Source: Phocaeicola salanitronis DSM 18170
Lineage (GTDB): Bacteria; Bacteroidota; Bacteroidia; Bacteroidales; Bacteroidaceae
Assembly (NCBI RefSeq): GCF_000190575.1
Contig: NC_015164.1
Coordinates: 1-64,000 of the forward strand
Direction of reading: 5' to 3'
DNA: 64,000 nucleotides
Under the pieces are notes generated by a model. The model had not been told where the DNA came from. It made no database searches and was given only the letters and a program-made list of their open reading frames with translations. Shown here piece after piece: positions 34,628 to 45,036 of this stretch (positions are counted from its first letter, which is position 1; each line of letters starts with the position of its first letter). Made by a program: the position numbers and the translations under genes.

Positions 34628-34825
34628 CTATTGCTCCGCCGGATTGTTGCGGCGTTCTGCGTCAGGTTGCGTGGAGGTTTCCTGCTGTAAGGATAAGCTT
34701 TTATCCTCAAAGTCGTACAAGTCATCGTAGGTATTTTCTCCCTTGATTCTTTCAAGCTCGTCTTGAAAGCGTTCCCATGCCATCAAATCCTCGTGCCAGC
34801 TTTCAAATTCTTCCAAATCGTCCAT
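34628..34825 (-). CDS. Small acidic protein, last gene of the defence-like operon
   Basis: A 65-residue very acidic protein (MDDLEEFESWHEDLMAWERF) with no known family. Supported as a gene by its position 6 bases after the AlbA-type gene in the same direction. A small acidic product is the sort that could bind a DNA-handling partner or serve as a control, but this is only inference. Confidence 0.5.
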   Translation of the reverse strand: MDDLEEFESWHEDLMAWERFQDELERIKGENTYDDLYDFEDKSLSLQQETSTQPDAERRNNPAEQ

Positions 34826-34831
34826 AATCCT

Positions 34832-36208
34832 TTATTCTATAATTTGCCAATATCCTTGTTTCCTGCCTCCTACACGTTTCAGTAAGCCAAGCTCTTGAAG
34901 GCGGGAAAGATTGTACTTTACACCATCCTCTGTAATGTTAGAAAGGCTTTCGCTTATCTCTTTTCGGGTCGCTTCCGGATGTCCTTTTAAGAATGACAGT
35001 ATAGCTTGTTGTTGTTCCGTCATATTTTGTATGGCCTTTTGGGTAGTCTTTTGGGTAGTCTTTTGGGTAGTTTTCTGGCCGCTCTGTATAGTTGCCCTTT
35101 CCGGGTACTCAAACTTAAAAGTTGTCCATATACCTGAAGCGTCATAGCGGAACTCCGGCGTAGAGAAACCATCATTCTTACAAGCCATTATGATACGCTC
35201 AATGCCGCGTCCCCATGCCTCAATCTCACCTGCACGGAAGAATGTGTTGGCAATATCTGGGTTATAAGGCATACTCCGATGAGAAGACAATAAGGTTTCC
35301 ACCGTCCATCCTTCAGGTAATACTCCACCATTTATTATCTCCAATTTGTTTTCATACACGCGGATTTGAATGGGAGAATGTTCTGCGTAGTCTTTGTTGA
35401 TGCAGGCATTTAATAACGCCTCACGCAAAGCCTCACGAGGTATCGGCAATGTCTCTATCCGTTGGATGCCCTCGTAGGTAATGATTGCTTTCATATATTT
35501 GGTACACAGTAAGTCCATCAGCTTCACAATTTGCTGGAACAGATTACCATGCACTTCATCTTGATATACCAAATCCATGCCTTCACGGAAGAAGCCGACC
35601 TTTACAAACGCTCCGGTTACGTATTGTTCCGGGTCGGGATGGAACAACAAAGCGGCAGCGCGTTTTAGATAATTGCCTTCATAGAGCCGCAGTTTCTCCA
35701 ACAATCCGTGATTGTCGTCCATCAAGTCCGCATCCTCCATGCGTCCACTCCGCTTGGCATACTTGCGGAACAAATCGAATGTGGCGTTATCCAAGTCTTT
35801 CGTTTTCAGATAAGGTACAGGCACACCGTCCCAAGTCTTGCCCTGCTTGCGAAGCATGAAACGGTCGAGTGCAGCCCCTTTCAGTTCCTGATTGGTTGCA
35901 CCGCTTCGCTGGTAATACTTCCCACGAAAGCTAATAGGATAAGGATAAGCATCCGTCACAATCTCCAGATATTGCTTTTTGTCCTTTTCTCTCAGATTGA
36001 CTTCCACCAAGATACCCATCATGTCGCGCACCTTGTTCGGGATGTCCTCCATCAACTTCTTGGCATCCTGTACACCGCACACTTCACCATTATCGCGCAG
36101 TCCTATATACAGCGTACCACCTTGTGCATTGGCAAAGCCACAAATCCATTTCTGGTATTCGTCACGCCAAGATTCTTTGAACTCTATGTTTTGGGATTCA
36201 AGAATCAT
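34832..36208 (-). CDS. AlbA_2/Schlafen-type putative DNA-binding protein
   Basis: A 458-residue protein of the RecG-like/AlbA group. The N-terminus has the AlbA_2 pattern (NIEFKESWRDEYQKWICGFANAQGGTLYIG), the centre is an HATPase_4-like region (REALLNACINKDYAEHSPI), and the C-terminus is a winged helix (about 405-458: NITEDGVKYNLSRLQELGLL). Between them is a run of TTQK repeats encoded by a 12-base tandem unit (about 35036-35074). Such proteins are common in defence islands as regulators or nucleases. It follows the ATPase by 21 bases. Whether it belongs to the system or is a cotranscribed passenger is unknown. Confidence 0.75.
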   Translation of the reverse strand: MILESQNIEFKESWRDEYQKWICGFANAQGGTLYIGLRDNGEVCGVQDAKKLMEDIPNKVRDMMGILVEVNLREKDKKQYLEIVTDAYPYPISFRGKYYQRSGATNQELKGAALDRFMLRKQGKTWDGVPVPYLKTKDLDNATFDLFRKYAKRSGRMEDADLMDDNHGLLEKLRLYEGNYLKRAAALLFHPDPEQYVTGAFVKVGFFREGMDLVYQDEVHGNLFQQIVKLMDLLCTKYMKAIITYEGIQRIETLPIPREALREALLNACINKDYAEHSPIQIRVYENKLEIINGGVLPEGWTVETLLSSHRSMPYNPDIANTFFRAGEIEAWGRGIERIIMACKNDGFSTPEFRYDASGIWTTFKFEYPERATIQSGQKTTQKTTQKTTQKAIQNMTEQQQAILSFLKGHPEATRKEISESLSNITEDGVKYNLSRLQELGLLKRVGGRKQGYWQIIE

Positions 36209-36229
36209 AACATTTTCGTTTTATAAGAT

Positions 36230-38134
36230 TTAGAGGTCATCTTTGATGAAACGACCATGATCTTTGAGTATATCCAAAAGATTTATTGTAGAATCTGCTC
36301 TGTATTTGTCACAGTATTGTGTATATGCATCATATATAGAATCATAAGATTCTTCTGGATTTACATTAATATGTTTACCTGCGTCTATTATTTTATAAAC
36401 CACACATTTTGTATAATATGATATTCTCTTAATTCCATTATATTCAACTATATTAAGATTTCGGCTTCTCATATCTATACAGATTGTTATGGGACGTCCA
36501 TCGTCTGCTATTAATTCTATACCCAATTCGCGATTAATTTTAATTGATTTCTTCCCATTTACTATTTGTTCCAGTTTTGACAATATCTTCATTATAGATA
36601 AAATTTCATTACCATATATTGGAGAAGATACATCGTAATGAGAAACTGAATTAAGTATATTGTCCTTATATAGTTTTAAATTATTAAATTCCTTAAAATC
36701 AATAGATTCTTTTTTGCAATAATCATTCAAGCTCATTATTCTATCATTTAAAGACGTATCCACAGTTTTACCAGTTCTAGTATCTTTCATCTTTAACAAT
36801 GAATCTGGATATAATTTACTCAATATGCCTTCACACCATTTTCTTAGTCTCTGTCCACAAGCGGGATAATCATGCATTATATAATATTCTCTTGCTTCCA
36901 ATTCTGCATCTTTCTCTTCTATGAAAACAGGATAAGGATTACATTTCTTAAAGTCTATAGAATTATCTCTATCATGCATATAAATGCCACCACAAACCCA
37001 GTTGTCTTGCAATTTATTCAAACAAATATATTTCTTAAACGAAGTAAACAAAAGCCTATCATGAGTAAACACATATAATCGATATTTCGGAGCAGCCACG
37101 CCAAATAGATATTTAATAACCTTCATGCGATTACTCATATCAAGACTAATAAGCATGTCATCTAGTGCCATAAATCTACCATTAGAAGCTGATATGATAT
37201 CTAGCAGAGAAAAACGAACTGATAACGCTATAGCTGTTAGTTTAGCTTCATTAAAATACGTTTGTGGCTTTTTAATTGGCTTATATGTGCCCTCTATGTC
37301 TTCTTCAACTTTAAGAATAATTGACGGTTGTAGAATATCTAAACCGATATTTTTTTGTTCCCAAGCACCAGCGACATTAATATGTCTATACCGATAATCG
37401 CATCTTAACCAATATGATTTATCTGGTGATGGAACTTCATCAAGGTTATTATCAAATTCTAATGTTAGCCTTAGTTTACGCTCATCATTATTTCGGAAAT
37501 TTTCATTATATATTACTGATGCATTTTTGTTTATTAAATTAACTACATACTGTGTTTCTATATTGAATTTATCTATTCTTTTTTTATATGAATCTTCTAA
37601 CTGATTATTTCTGTAAAACCGAATGCCTTTCATTACATCATCATAAATATTTCCAATGTATTCAGCATTATCACGTGTTAATACAAATGGTAATATATCT
37701 TTGATGAACACAGGGAACAAATCAATGTATTCTGAATTACGAAAACTAAAAGTCCGAAACAGAAACTTGTGATTGATGAAAACACATTCTGCATTCATAT
37801 CTCTTAATGGAGATATTGGTTGATGCGGAAATTCTTCATATCCTTTTTTTGACAAACGATATTTTGTCTCGCTTCCTTCGAGTTCAATCTCTATATATGG
37901 TTCCGCAGTTGTGGTATCTTTGTTTACTATACTTTCTGGAGAGTTTTTATCAAAGTAGATTGCTCCTTTATCATGATATTGACTTTGTAAAAGGGCATGT
38001 AACGCATAGTAAATAGAAGATTTTCCACTTCCATTTTCACCGTACATGAGTAGATTTTTCCCATTAAGAACTAATTCAAATTCTTTTGGAAAGGCTTTAA
38101 AGCCGTCTATTCTTATTTTTGATATTGCTGCCAT
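36230..38134 (-). CDS. SMC-like ATPase of the defence-like operon
   Basis: A 634-residue ABC/SMC-like ATPase of the OLD/RecF type: opening strand KIRIDGFKAFPKEFELVLNG, Walker A YGENGSGKSSIYYALHALL near residue 32, Walker B FMALDDMLISLD near 325. No coiled coil of length is evident. It lacks an obvious TOPRIM, so nuclease activity is not shown. Its start lies 1 base past the methylase stop, so translation is coupled. DNA is AT-rich compared with the housekeeping genes nearby. By context it probably couples nucleotide hydrolysis to recognition in the helicase-methylase system. Confidence 0.8.
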   Translation of the reverse strand: MAAISKIRIDGFKAFPKEFELVLNGKNLLMYGENGSGKSSIYYALHALLQSQYHDKGAIYFDKNSPESIVNKDTTTAEPYIEIELEGSETKYRLSKKGYEEFPHQPISPLRDMNAECVFINHKFLFRTFSFRNSEYIDLFPVFIKDILPFVLTRDNAEYIGNIYDDVMKGIRFYRNNQLEDSYKKRIDKFNIETQYVVNLINKNASVIYNENFRNNDERKLRLTLEFDNNLDEVPSPDKSYWLRCDYRYRHINVAGAWEQKNIGLDILQPSIILKVEEDIEGTYKPIKKPQTYFNEAKLTAIALSVRFSLLDIISASNGRFMALDDMLISLDMSNRMKVIKYLFGVAAPKYRLYVFTHDRLLFTSFKKYICLNKLQDNWVCGGIYMHDRDNSIDFKKCNPYPVFIEEKDAELEAREYYIMHDYPACGQRLRKWCEGILSKLYPDSLLKMKDTRTGKTVDTSLNDRIMSLNDYCKKESIDFKEFNNLKLYKDNILNSVSHYDVSSPIYGNEILSIMKILSKLEQIVNGKKSIKINRELGIELIADDGRPITICIDMRSRNLNIVEYNGIKRISYYTKCVVYKIIDAGKHINVNPEESYDSIYDAYTQYCDKYRADSTINLLDILKDHGRFIKDDL

Positions 38135-38135
38135 A

Positions 38136-41100
38136 TTAATGTTGTATTATCGGTTTCAAAATCTCAGGACTACGTGAAACAAAAAGTTTTAAGCGTGTTC
38201 TTATTGGATTATCTGTCATAAATATGCTACTGTGTACTGCTATGATTGTATTAATTACATCATCTTCCTTGAGATCTTTTATAGGTTTAAGAAATGAAGG
38301 GAGATAAGTCATAATATCTATGCCCCTTTCTTTCATGTGTTCTCTGAAAAATAATTCGTAGATGCATCCGTCTATAATTCTCTCAAAAAGATCTATAAAT
38401 AGAACATTCATAGAGGAAATAGGCTGTGGCATATTATTTCCTTTAAGGACAGCCATATAATCATAAAGTATAGATAATATATTTTGTTCTTCTTGAGTCG
38501 CTTTAGGTATATACAATTTTCTTACGTTTGCAGGTTTCACTTCTGCAAATGTTCTCCCTTCTTCTTGCGTTAGCTTTTTGTATAGGTAATCAGTCAATGT
38601 TGAGTTTAGTACAGTTGAAAGATATTTGTAGGTATATTCGCTTGTATTCTTCTTAAAAACCAATATGCTATTTAGTACATAAAATCCTTTTTCGTCATAC
38701 ACACACCGTATTGAATCCGAAGTCTGGCGCATAATTATTTTAGGCTCTTCGAATAATAATGGATATCTATTACGACCAAGAGCATACCATGGTAGAATGC
38801 CTTTTCTTGATTCACTTCTTTGCATCAATTTGTCCTTGTAAGTTCCTAAATAGGTTTCAGCAAAAGGATAATCCTGTATATTGGTTTCACGGGTCGTATA
38901 AATCAAATATTCATATTTATAACTAATAGAATAGGAGTCAATATCACCTCCAACAAGAATGTTACGAATTATACTTTCTTCTATGTGAAATTTATCAATA
39001 ACGGATCGATTAATTTTAAAAATTTTATCTCCTCCAGTTGATATACCACTTGCCATTTCTTCTGCGATAGAATCAATAGAAACTCCTTGTTCTCTTATTG
39101 TCCCTAATATTCTAATATCCTCATTAGATAAACCTACTACATAAGCTGGGACTGATTGGATTAAAGTGGATGACGTGCTTTCTATATTTTTATCCCATTC
39201 TATATCATGAATATTACACATCCTATAATCAGAATAGGCAATATCATATATTTCTTTATGTTGCACTTTCGATACGAAAATGCATGTAGGTACATCTGCA
39301 TTTTCAAAAGTATTATCTCCTAAATTTATAGCACGAACCAACTGATGCCTGAATAACAGCAAAGAGCGTGTTTTTTCGTTTTCGTTTTGAAAGAACATGT
39401 TATTAGGAACGATATAAGACACTACCCCAGTATTTCTTGCCAATCTAAAAGCTAAGGAAATGAAATAACAATAGCTTTCGGGTGTACGCATGTGTACATC
39501 TGAATAACGGGCTTTCAGTACATTCTTTTCTGCAGTAGAGAATGATGCTCCGTAAGGAGGATTACCTATAATTATGTCAAAACCTATAAATTCTCCCTCT
39601 TTATTTAAAAGCTGCGGAAACTCGAATCTCCATTCAAATGAATCCTTATACAATTTATTACTTTCTATCGTTGTCTGTTCTTTTTCAAGCTCTTTCAGTT
39701 TAGCTTTAAGCTTTACAAGACCTTTTTTTTCTTGTTCGGTACGTTCGAAAAGTGAGGGGGAATCCAAATCAATGATTTTACTTTTCAGTTTTCTTAATTT
39801 AGAACGCTCTCTATCGGTTAATTCTGAACGAAACACCCTTTTTATGCAATCAATGGTTTCTTTCAAATGTTGTTTTGTGATATGGCTGGAAGTAGTAGCG
39901 TAATTTACTACTAATTGCTTATATCTTTCAAGTGATAATTGGTCTTTTGCATCACAAGTTTCATTATAGAAATCAAAGATTGCTTCTAAAGATTCATCTA
40001 TATCATATCGGTTTAACAATGAGTTGCCACACATTATTTTATAATCTAAATTTGGCAGTGGCTGAGGTGAAACTTCATCTACTACCAGTGCTAGCCAAAA
40101 GCGCAATCGTGCAATATCTACAGCACCTTGCTCTATATCGACACCAAAGATGTTATTCTGGATAATATCTAGTTTAGTTTGTGTCGAATCAAAACTCTTA
40201 TTAGGTTCTGCATGTGATTGCAAATGATGAATAGCATAATACAAAACGTAAAGAATACCCATAGGAAAAGCACCTGAACCAATTGCAGGATCACACACTT
40301 TCACATCTTTGAGTAATTGCATTAATCGAGAAGCCACAGTTTTTGTTTGAAGTATTGGCATTACAATTCCATCATTTATCAATCGCTCTATCGGTTCTGC
40401 ATATTGCTCATTTAGTTCATGAGTTTTTAAATATTGAATGACACTTTGGCGGCACATATACTGCACAATTTCCTTCGGTGTATAAAACGCTCCTTTATCT
40501 TTGTTGTCTTCCAAAAGATTCTCAAAGATATGTCCCAACATCTCGGGGTCAATACCCACCTCGCTATCATCCGGATCGTTTTCATCTATAGTAAAATTAT
40601 ACATGGAAAAGAAATCCATTAGTTCCTTAAAATAAGAGTATGGAAAATCTATATCCAGTTTGTCTATGCTGTCTTTCTCGAACAGACCACCGTTGAGGTA
40701 TGGGATTTTGATATTCTCACCCAAACGAGTATCAGCAATATCCCCTTCCCGTTTTTCATTCAACGTATTAAAAAACAAGACTTCGAGAACATCGCTTAAT
40801 ATGCGGTCATTCCCTTCATAATGTTCAATCAAACGACTGAGGTAGTTTTTATCTCCACCTTCCCAATCTGAACGAGAGGCGGGGACGCCCATCCAACCCT
40901 TCTTCTGGAGGAATTGTAAAAAGACCAAACGCCCAAGCAGCTTCTTGACATAATCCCGATTTTGTTTGGTGTCAGCAAGTAGCTTAAGAAAATTGGAATA
41001 TTGTGCTTTATATCCTGCAAAGAAATCTTTATTAAGACGTTCTACAGAAAAAGCTTCCGTTACATCAGCCAAATAGACGGAACCTTTTTTCTTTTTTGTG

Positions 41101-41570
41101 ATAAGTTCATACAGACGGTTGGAAGCTGTTCTGCACGGTTCGTTCTCTCCCAATAGGAAAGTATATCTTTTAGGGGCAGTCTCGGATTTTATTAATTCTC
41201 CGTTTTCGTTGAAAGAAGATTGTTTGGCTATATAAGTTAACCGGTAGTCCGCAACATCCTTCGAATGATAAAAAGCTAAAACTCCATGAATGATAGATTG
41301 GTCAATAGTTTGTGCTGCGATGTCGCGCAAGCCTTTGCGGTTGCGATTAATAAGCACCTTGTCCGAAACCTCAAATGTGTAAATAGCCAAAGAGCGTCCG
41401 TCATCTAAACGAATACTACCTACTTGTCCACCACTCTTAACCAACGTATGAGATACTTGGTTTATATGAGAAAAGATTTCAACTTTAGGAAACATTTCTC
41501 TTAAGATGCCAATCCACTGCTCGAAATCAAACTTGGCAGATAACTTATTTCTTAATTCAACTGATGTCAT
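38136..41570 (-). CDS. Eco57I-type adenine methylase (PglX-like size)
   Basis: A 1144-residue DNA methyltransferase. The SAM motif DPAIGSGAFPMGI near residue 420 and the catalytic NPPYGASF near 680 identify an N6-adenine methylase of the Eco57I group. The N-terminal 350 residues resemble the leader part of type IIG enzymes; I see no clear PD-(D/E)xK nuclease motif, so it is probably a methylase only. The C-terminal 350 residues hold the target-recognition region. Size and order recall BREX PglX, but PglZ and the other BREX genes are absent. Gap to helicase: 11 bases. Confidence 0.85.
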   Translation of the reverse strand: MTSVELRNKLSAKFDFEQWIGILREMFPKVEIFSHINQVSHTLVKSGGQVGSIRLDDGRSLAIYTFEVSDKVLINRNRKGLRDIAAQTIDQSIIHGVLAFYHSKDVADYRLTYIAKQSSFNENGELIKSETAPKRYTFLLGENEPCRTASNRLYELITKKKKGSVYLADVTEAFSVERLNKDFFAGYKAQYSNFLKLLADTKQNRDYVKKLLGRLVFLQFLQKKGWMGVPASRSDWEGGDKNYLSRLIEHYEGNDRILSDVLEVLFFNTLNEKREGDIADTRLGENIKIPYLNGGLFEKDSIDKLDIDFPYSYFKELMDFFSMYNFTIDENDPDDSEVGIDPEMLGHIFENLLEDNKDKGAFYTPKEIVQYMCRQSVIQYLKTHELNEQYAEPIERLINDGIVMPILQTKTVASRLMQLLKDVKVCDPAIGSGAFPMGILYVLYYAIHHLQSHAEPNKSFDSTQTKLDIIQNNIFGVDIEQGAVDIARLRFWLALVVDEVSPQPLPNLDYKIMCGNSLLNRYDIDESLEAIFDFYNETCDAKDQLSLERYKQLVVNYATTSSHITKQHLKETIDCIKRVFRSELTDRERSKLRKLKSKIIDLDSPSLFERTEQEKKGLVKLKAKLKELEKEQTTIESNKLYKDSFEWRFEFPQLLNKEGEFIGFDIIIGNPPYGASFSTAEKNVLKARYSDVHMRTPESYCYFISLAFRLARNTGVVSYIVPNNMFFQNENEKTRSLLLFRHQLVRAINLGDNTFENADVPTCIFVSKVQHKEIYDIAYSDYRMCNIHDIEWDKNIESTSSTLIQSVPAYVVGLSNEDIRILGTIREQGVSIDSIAEEMASGISTGGDKIFKINRSVIDKFHIEESIIRNILVGGDIDSYSISYKYEYLIYTTRETNIQDYPFAETYLGTYKDKLMQRSESRKGILPWYALGRNRYPLLFEEPKIIMRQTSDSIRCVYDEKGFYVLNSILVFKKNTSEYTYKYLSTVLNSTLTDYLYKKLTQEEGRTFAEVKPANVRKLYIPKATQEEQNILSILYDYMAVLKGNNMPQPISSMNVLFIDLFERIIDGCIYELFFREHMKERGIDIMTYLPSFLKPIKDLKEDDVINTIIAVHSSIFMTDNPIRTRLKLFVSRSPEILKPIIQH

Positions 41571-41581
41571 TCTTATACAGA

Positions 41582-44500
41582 TTAAAGATTAAAACTTTCG
41601 GAGATAATAATTTCCGGTATTAATTCTTTCACATATCGTTCTTTGCTTATCGCTTGCGCCTCAAAGTTATTCAACTCGACATGTTCAAGCGGATAAGAAG
41701 TTATTATTTTCATTAGTCGTTCTAATAATACGACTGTTTTCACAGGTGCTTTCTTGGCTGCATTTTGTAATTTATTAATGTCTCGTTGCAACTGTTGGAA
41801 TTTTCCTGTTGAAATGGCACGCTTAGCTTTTTCTATTAAATCGACCTCTTCATCGGTGATGTTAGGAACATGCACAAACCCGTCAAGATAAGACAACGCT
41901 TTTTTCTCATTGGGACCTTGATTGGTAACTACTTTCTTAGTAACAGCTTTTGCCTCTTCTTCTTTTTCTGAGAATACTTCTATCGCTTTTGCCACTTGCT
42001 CATGATGTTTGTCATGCAAGGGGATTGCCTTCTCTTCTATTCTTGCTTCAAATTCTTTTACCGCTTCTAAAAAAGTCAGTTCTTCGATGCTGCCGTCTTC
42101 ACGAATAAAAGTAAATGCATCTCTTCTTTTATTACGAATGAAAACAATGGTACTCATCGGAATAAGTTTGCTCTTTCTGCCTACACGCGCTCTTAAAGGC
42201 ATCTTGTTTATCCGCTTTATCAAATCGGGATTCTCTTCTTTCAGTTGTCTTAACCACATCAGATAGCGTAGCTTTTCATCCCTTTCCTCATCCACATTCT
42301 TGTCAAACAATCCAAAACTTTCAGGACTCTCATCTGTGGAATAAATTTGGCTGTCTTCGCCCAAGGCTGCATGGAAAGCAAACAGTTTCATCTTTGCTTT
42401 TTTCTCCAATTCAATATCATTATTGACTTTGGCTGTTGGGAAGAAGTTAAAGATATGCACTTCTTTTGCAGTACTTCCAATACGGTTTACACGACCGATA
42501 CGCTGCATCAGCCTTGTAGAGTTCCAAGGTGTATCGTAATTGACAATGACATTAGCGCGATGCAAATTAACTCCTTCTGCCAAGACCTCAGTCGAGATGA
42601 CTATATTATAATCATTCTTTTTCTCGCCTTTGTAGTTGGCATCGAAGTTAGCTTCAAGAGCAGGCATTTTATCGTTCCGGTTATCACTCTGAACGGTCAA
42701 GACGCGATTGAACCCGTTTGCTCTTAACGCATCAGACAAATATTGGGTAGTTTCTTTACTCTCTGAAAAGATGACAAGTTTTCCTTCTTGATTAATGGAT
42801 TTATCAAACAGTTTACCTTTCATATATTCATTGATAAAGATATCCAGTTTGGGGTCGTAAGTTACCTTATCCCATGCCTCTACTAATTCTTTTAATATTT
42901 GTCCGTCTTGTTTCAATCCATCTATAAAGATTGTTTCAAAATCTTCAGGGGTACAGACCTCAATAGTCGGATCGGTGTATTGTGCCTCTTCTATCTGTCG
43001 GATGAGTTCATCTTCCCGTCCTTCGCTTAACAATTCATTGACTTTTAAGTTAGGAGCAATGTATATCACTCCTTTTTCAAACATATCAAGCATTACTTTA
43101 TTAGCCTGATAGTATCTTTTTAGAGATTGTTTAAATGCATAGAAACTGCTGTCTATTCGCTTGACGAGTAATGTTTTCATGATACCTGCCAACTGAATAG
43201 AAATCAAGTCTGCTTTCTTATATTTATCTTTTTTAGGAGGAAGCAAATACTTTATGGCTTGATAGCGATAGTATTTCAACGTGCCTTTTTCTTTCCCTTT
43301 TAAATATCTGATAGTTTTATCATACAATTCCTCCAATTCTGTATCAAGCTGATAATAAATCTTATGCGGAGCTTTTACATCCGGAAAATGAACATTCTGC
43401 TTTTCCAAGTCTTTTCGGTAAGCCTCATTTTCCATTAAGTCTGTACGGGTGCGACGCACAGTCAATGGCTCCACTACCTTAACGCGAATCTTTTCGTAGA
43501 TTGCTTTTACTTCCTTAGAGATTAATTCTATATCTTTCAGGTCTTTTGCTTTCCTGTATTTGTCGATTTGCTCACGGAAAAAGCGCTGTAGATTGCCTTC
43601 TTCCAACGTACTGTCTTTGGAATCCTGAAACAGGTAAACCAAGTTGGCAATATCTTCCGGTTTATTATTCAACGGAGTTGCAGATACAAGTATCACTTTC
43701 TTGTCATGCAGACTCCCGTCGGCATGCAATGTTTTGGTTTTGCATAATTTCTGTAACTCATTATACATGGAGGCTGTATCGCTTCTGAATTTATGGGCTT
43801 CATCAACGATAACCAAATCATAAAGTGACGGATTCTTTAACTTATGTAGGCTTCCGTTTGTGATAATCTTATAATTGTCCAGCTTAAACTCAGTCATTGT
43901 TCTTTCCCAGCCTTCTTTAAGAGCCGGCGGAACAATAATCAATGTATGAGAGCGATGCATTGGGAATCCGTTGGCAAAGAAAAATTTCTTGGCAATGAGA
44001 GCTGAAACAATGGTTTTCCCCAATCCGACTACATCGGAAAGAAAGAATCCATTGTGTTTCATCATTTTGGAATAGCCATCATTTACAGCATCAATCTGAT
44101 AAGATAATTTCTTATATCCTTTAGGTAAGTCTGACACAGAGTTTGGGTCAAAATCTATACTTTTGCCAAAGTATTCCAATAGAAATTTCAAATAAACTTC
44201 GTATGGTGTAAAATCGGTGTTCAAATAGGATTCCGTCTTAATCTTTTCGATATGAGAAATATCAATCTCAACCGATTCAGCCCATAATCTTTCAAATGTT
44301 TCTGTAGCAAACTGAATATCATCATCATATCTTAGCTCTACATTAAACTCAAAGTTTTTTTCAAGACCTGCTTCTGTCAAGTTGCTTGATCCTGTGATAA
44401 CCGATCCATAACCATGTGGATGATATACTTTTTCGCGGAAAATATAGATTTTAGCATGTATGTTTTGCTTAGGATGAATGCGCATTTCAATCCTGCCAGA

Positions 44501-44851
44501 TACAATATCTTCTATAAATTGATACATCCCATCCTCTACTTCTTTATCATACTTAGCTTCTTGGATATTCTTTTTTATTTCATTAAAAAACTCCTCTTGC
44601 GATTGCTCTCTGTTAGGATTAAAAAGCAAACCCTGTTGATTAGCCTGATAAGTCAGCTTATCTACATTGATGCCAACCAATATACGAATGTGGGGAGTTT
44701 GTTGTATAAACTTCCTTATACGGAAATATCCTGATGCACGGAAATATCCGACCAATGCATCAAAGAAATGTACTTTTTTATATTTGAATACACCTTCTAT
44801 TTTTTCAAGAAGGGTATTTTCTTTCTCATTTGTGAAGAAGTTTGTCCCCAT
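41582..44851 (-). CDS. PLD-domain SNF2/SF2 helicase
   Basis: A 1089-residue protein. The N-terminus (about 1-210) is a phospholipase-D-like domain (HAKIYIFREKVYHPHGYGS, SSNLTEAGL), then an SNF2-like helicase: Walker A GLGKTIVSALIA, VDEAHKF, SATPLNN, and C-terminal motifs ILSTEVLAEGVNLHRA-like (STEVLAEGVNL) and QRIGRVNRIG. A C-terminal helical part is charged. The PLD domain has the HxK half motif; whether a second half is intact is unclear, so nuclease activity is unproven. First large gene of the operon, 2 bases after the small XRE-like frame. Confidence 0.88.
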   Translation of the reverse strand: MGTNFFTNEKENTLLEKIEGVFKYKKVHFFDALVGYFRASGYFRIRKFIQQTPHIRILVGINVDKLTYQANQQGLLFNPNREQSQEEFFNEIKKNIQEAKYDKEVEDGMYQFIEDIVSGRIEMRIHPKQNIHAKIYIFREKVYHPHGYGSVITGSSNLTEAGLEKNFEFNVELRYDDDIQFATETFERLWAESVEIDISHIEKIKTESYLNTDFTPYEVYLKFLLEYFGKSIDFDPNSVSDLPKGYKKLSYQIDAVNDGYSKMMKHNGFFLSDVVGLGKTIVSALIAKKFFFANGFPMHRSHTLIIVPPALKEGWERTMTEFKLDNYKIITNGSLHKLKNPSLYDLVIVDEAHKFRSDTASMYNELQKLCKTKTLHADGSLHDKKVILVSATPLNNKPEDIANLVYLFQDSKDSTLEEGNLQRFFREQIDKYRKAKDLKDIELISKEVKAIYEKIRVKVVEPLTVRRTRTDLMENEAYRKDLEKQNVHFPDVKAPHKIYYQLDTELEELYDKTIRYLKGKEKGTLKYYRYQAIKYLLPPKKDKYKKADLISIQLAGIMKTLLVKRIDSSFYAFKQSLKRYYQANKVMLDMFEKGVIYIAPNLKVNELLSEGREDELIRQIEEAQYTDPTIEVCTPEDFETIFIDGLKQDGQILKELVEAWDKVTYDPKLDIFINEYMKGKLFDKSINQEGKLVIFSESKETTQYLSDALRANGFNRVLTVQSDNRNDKMPALEANFDANYKGEKKNDYNIVISTEVLAEGVNLHRANVIVNYDTPWNSTRLMQRIGRVNRIGSTAKEVHIFNFFPTAKVNNDIELEKKAKMKLFAFHAALGEDSQIYSTDESPESFGLFDKNVDEERDEKLRYLMWLRQLKEENPDLIKRINKMPLRARVGRKSKLIPMSTIVFIRNKRRDAFTFIREDGSIEELTFLEAVKEFEARIEEKAIPLHDKHHEQVAKAIEVFSEKEEEAKAVTKKVVTNQGPNEKKALSYLDGFVHVPNITDEEVDLIEKAKRAISTGKFQQLQRDINKLQNAAKKAPVKTVVLLERLMKIITSYPLEHVELNNFEAQAISKERYVKELIPEIIISESFNL

Positions 44852-44853
44852 TG

Positions 44854-45000
44854 TTATTTACGTAAAATAATAAAATCTATAGAATCAACATATTCAGTCA
44901 TCTTCATCAACATCTCCAATGAGGGGTTAGCCGTATTGGAACGCCAACATGAAACGGCTTTTCCGTTCTTTCCTAACTGTCTGCCCCGTATTTCATTCAT
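44854..45000 (-). CDS. Short XRE-like HTH protein at operon head
   Basis: A 48-residue frame, MNEIRGRQLGKNGKAVSCWRS..., with the second half of an XRE helix-turn-helix (VSCWRSNTANPSLEMLMKM). It ends 2 bases before the helicase gene. The normal first helix of XRE is short or missing, so it may be a truncated regulator, or the start may be further upstream (an in-frame Met at 45039 precedes the promoter position and is less likely). Promoter at 45037-45044. Confidence 0.5.
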   Translation of the reverse strand: MNEIRGRQLGKNGKAVSCWRSNTANPSLEMLMKMTEYVDSIDFIILRK

Positions 45001-45036
45001 ATTACAAAGTATGCGATGATAGATTAACGCTATCTG

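Noticed and set aside
36230..38134. OLD-family nuclease (Gabija GajA-like)
   Set aside because: No TOPRIM motif is evident after the ATPase core and no GajB helicase is adjacent.
38136..44851. BREX or DISARM assignment
   Set aside because: PglZ, BrxC-like, DrmA and DrmB genes are missing; only methylase and helicase types are shared.
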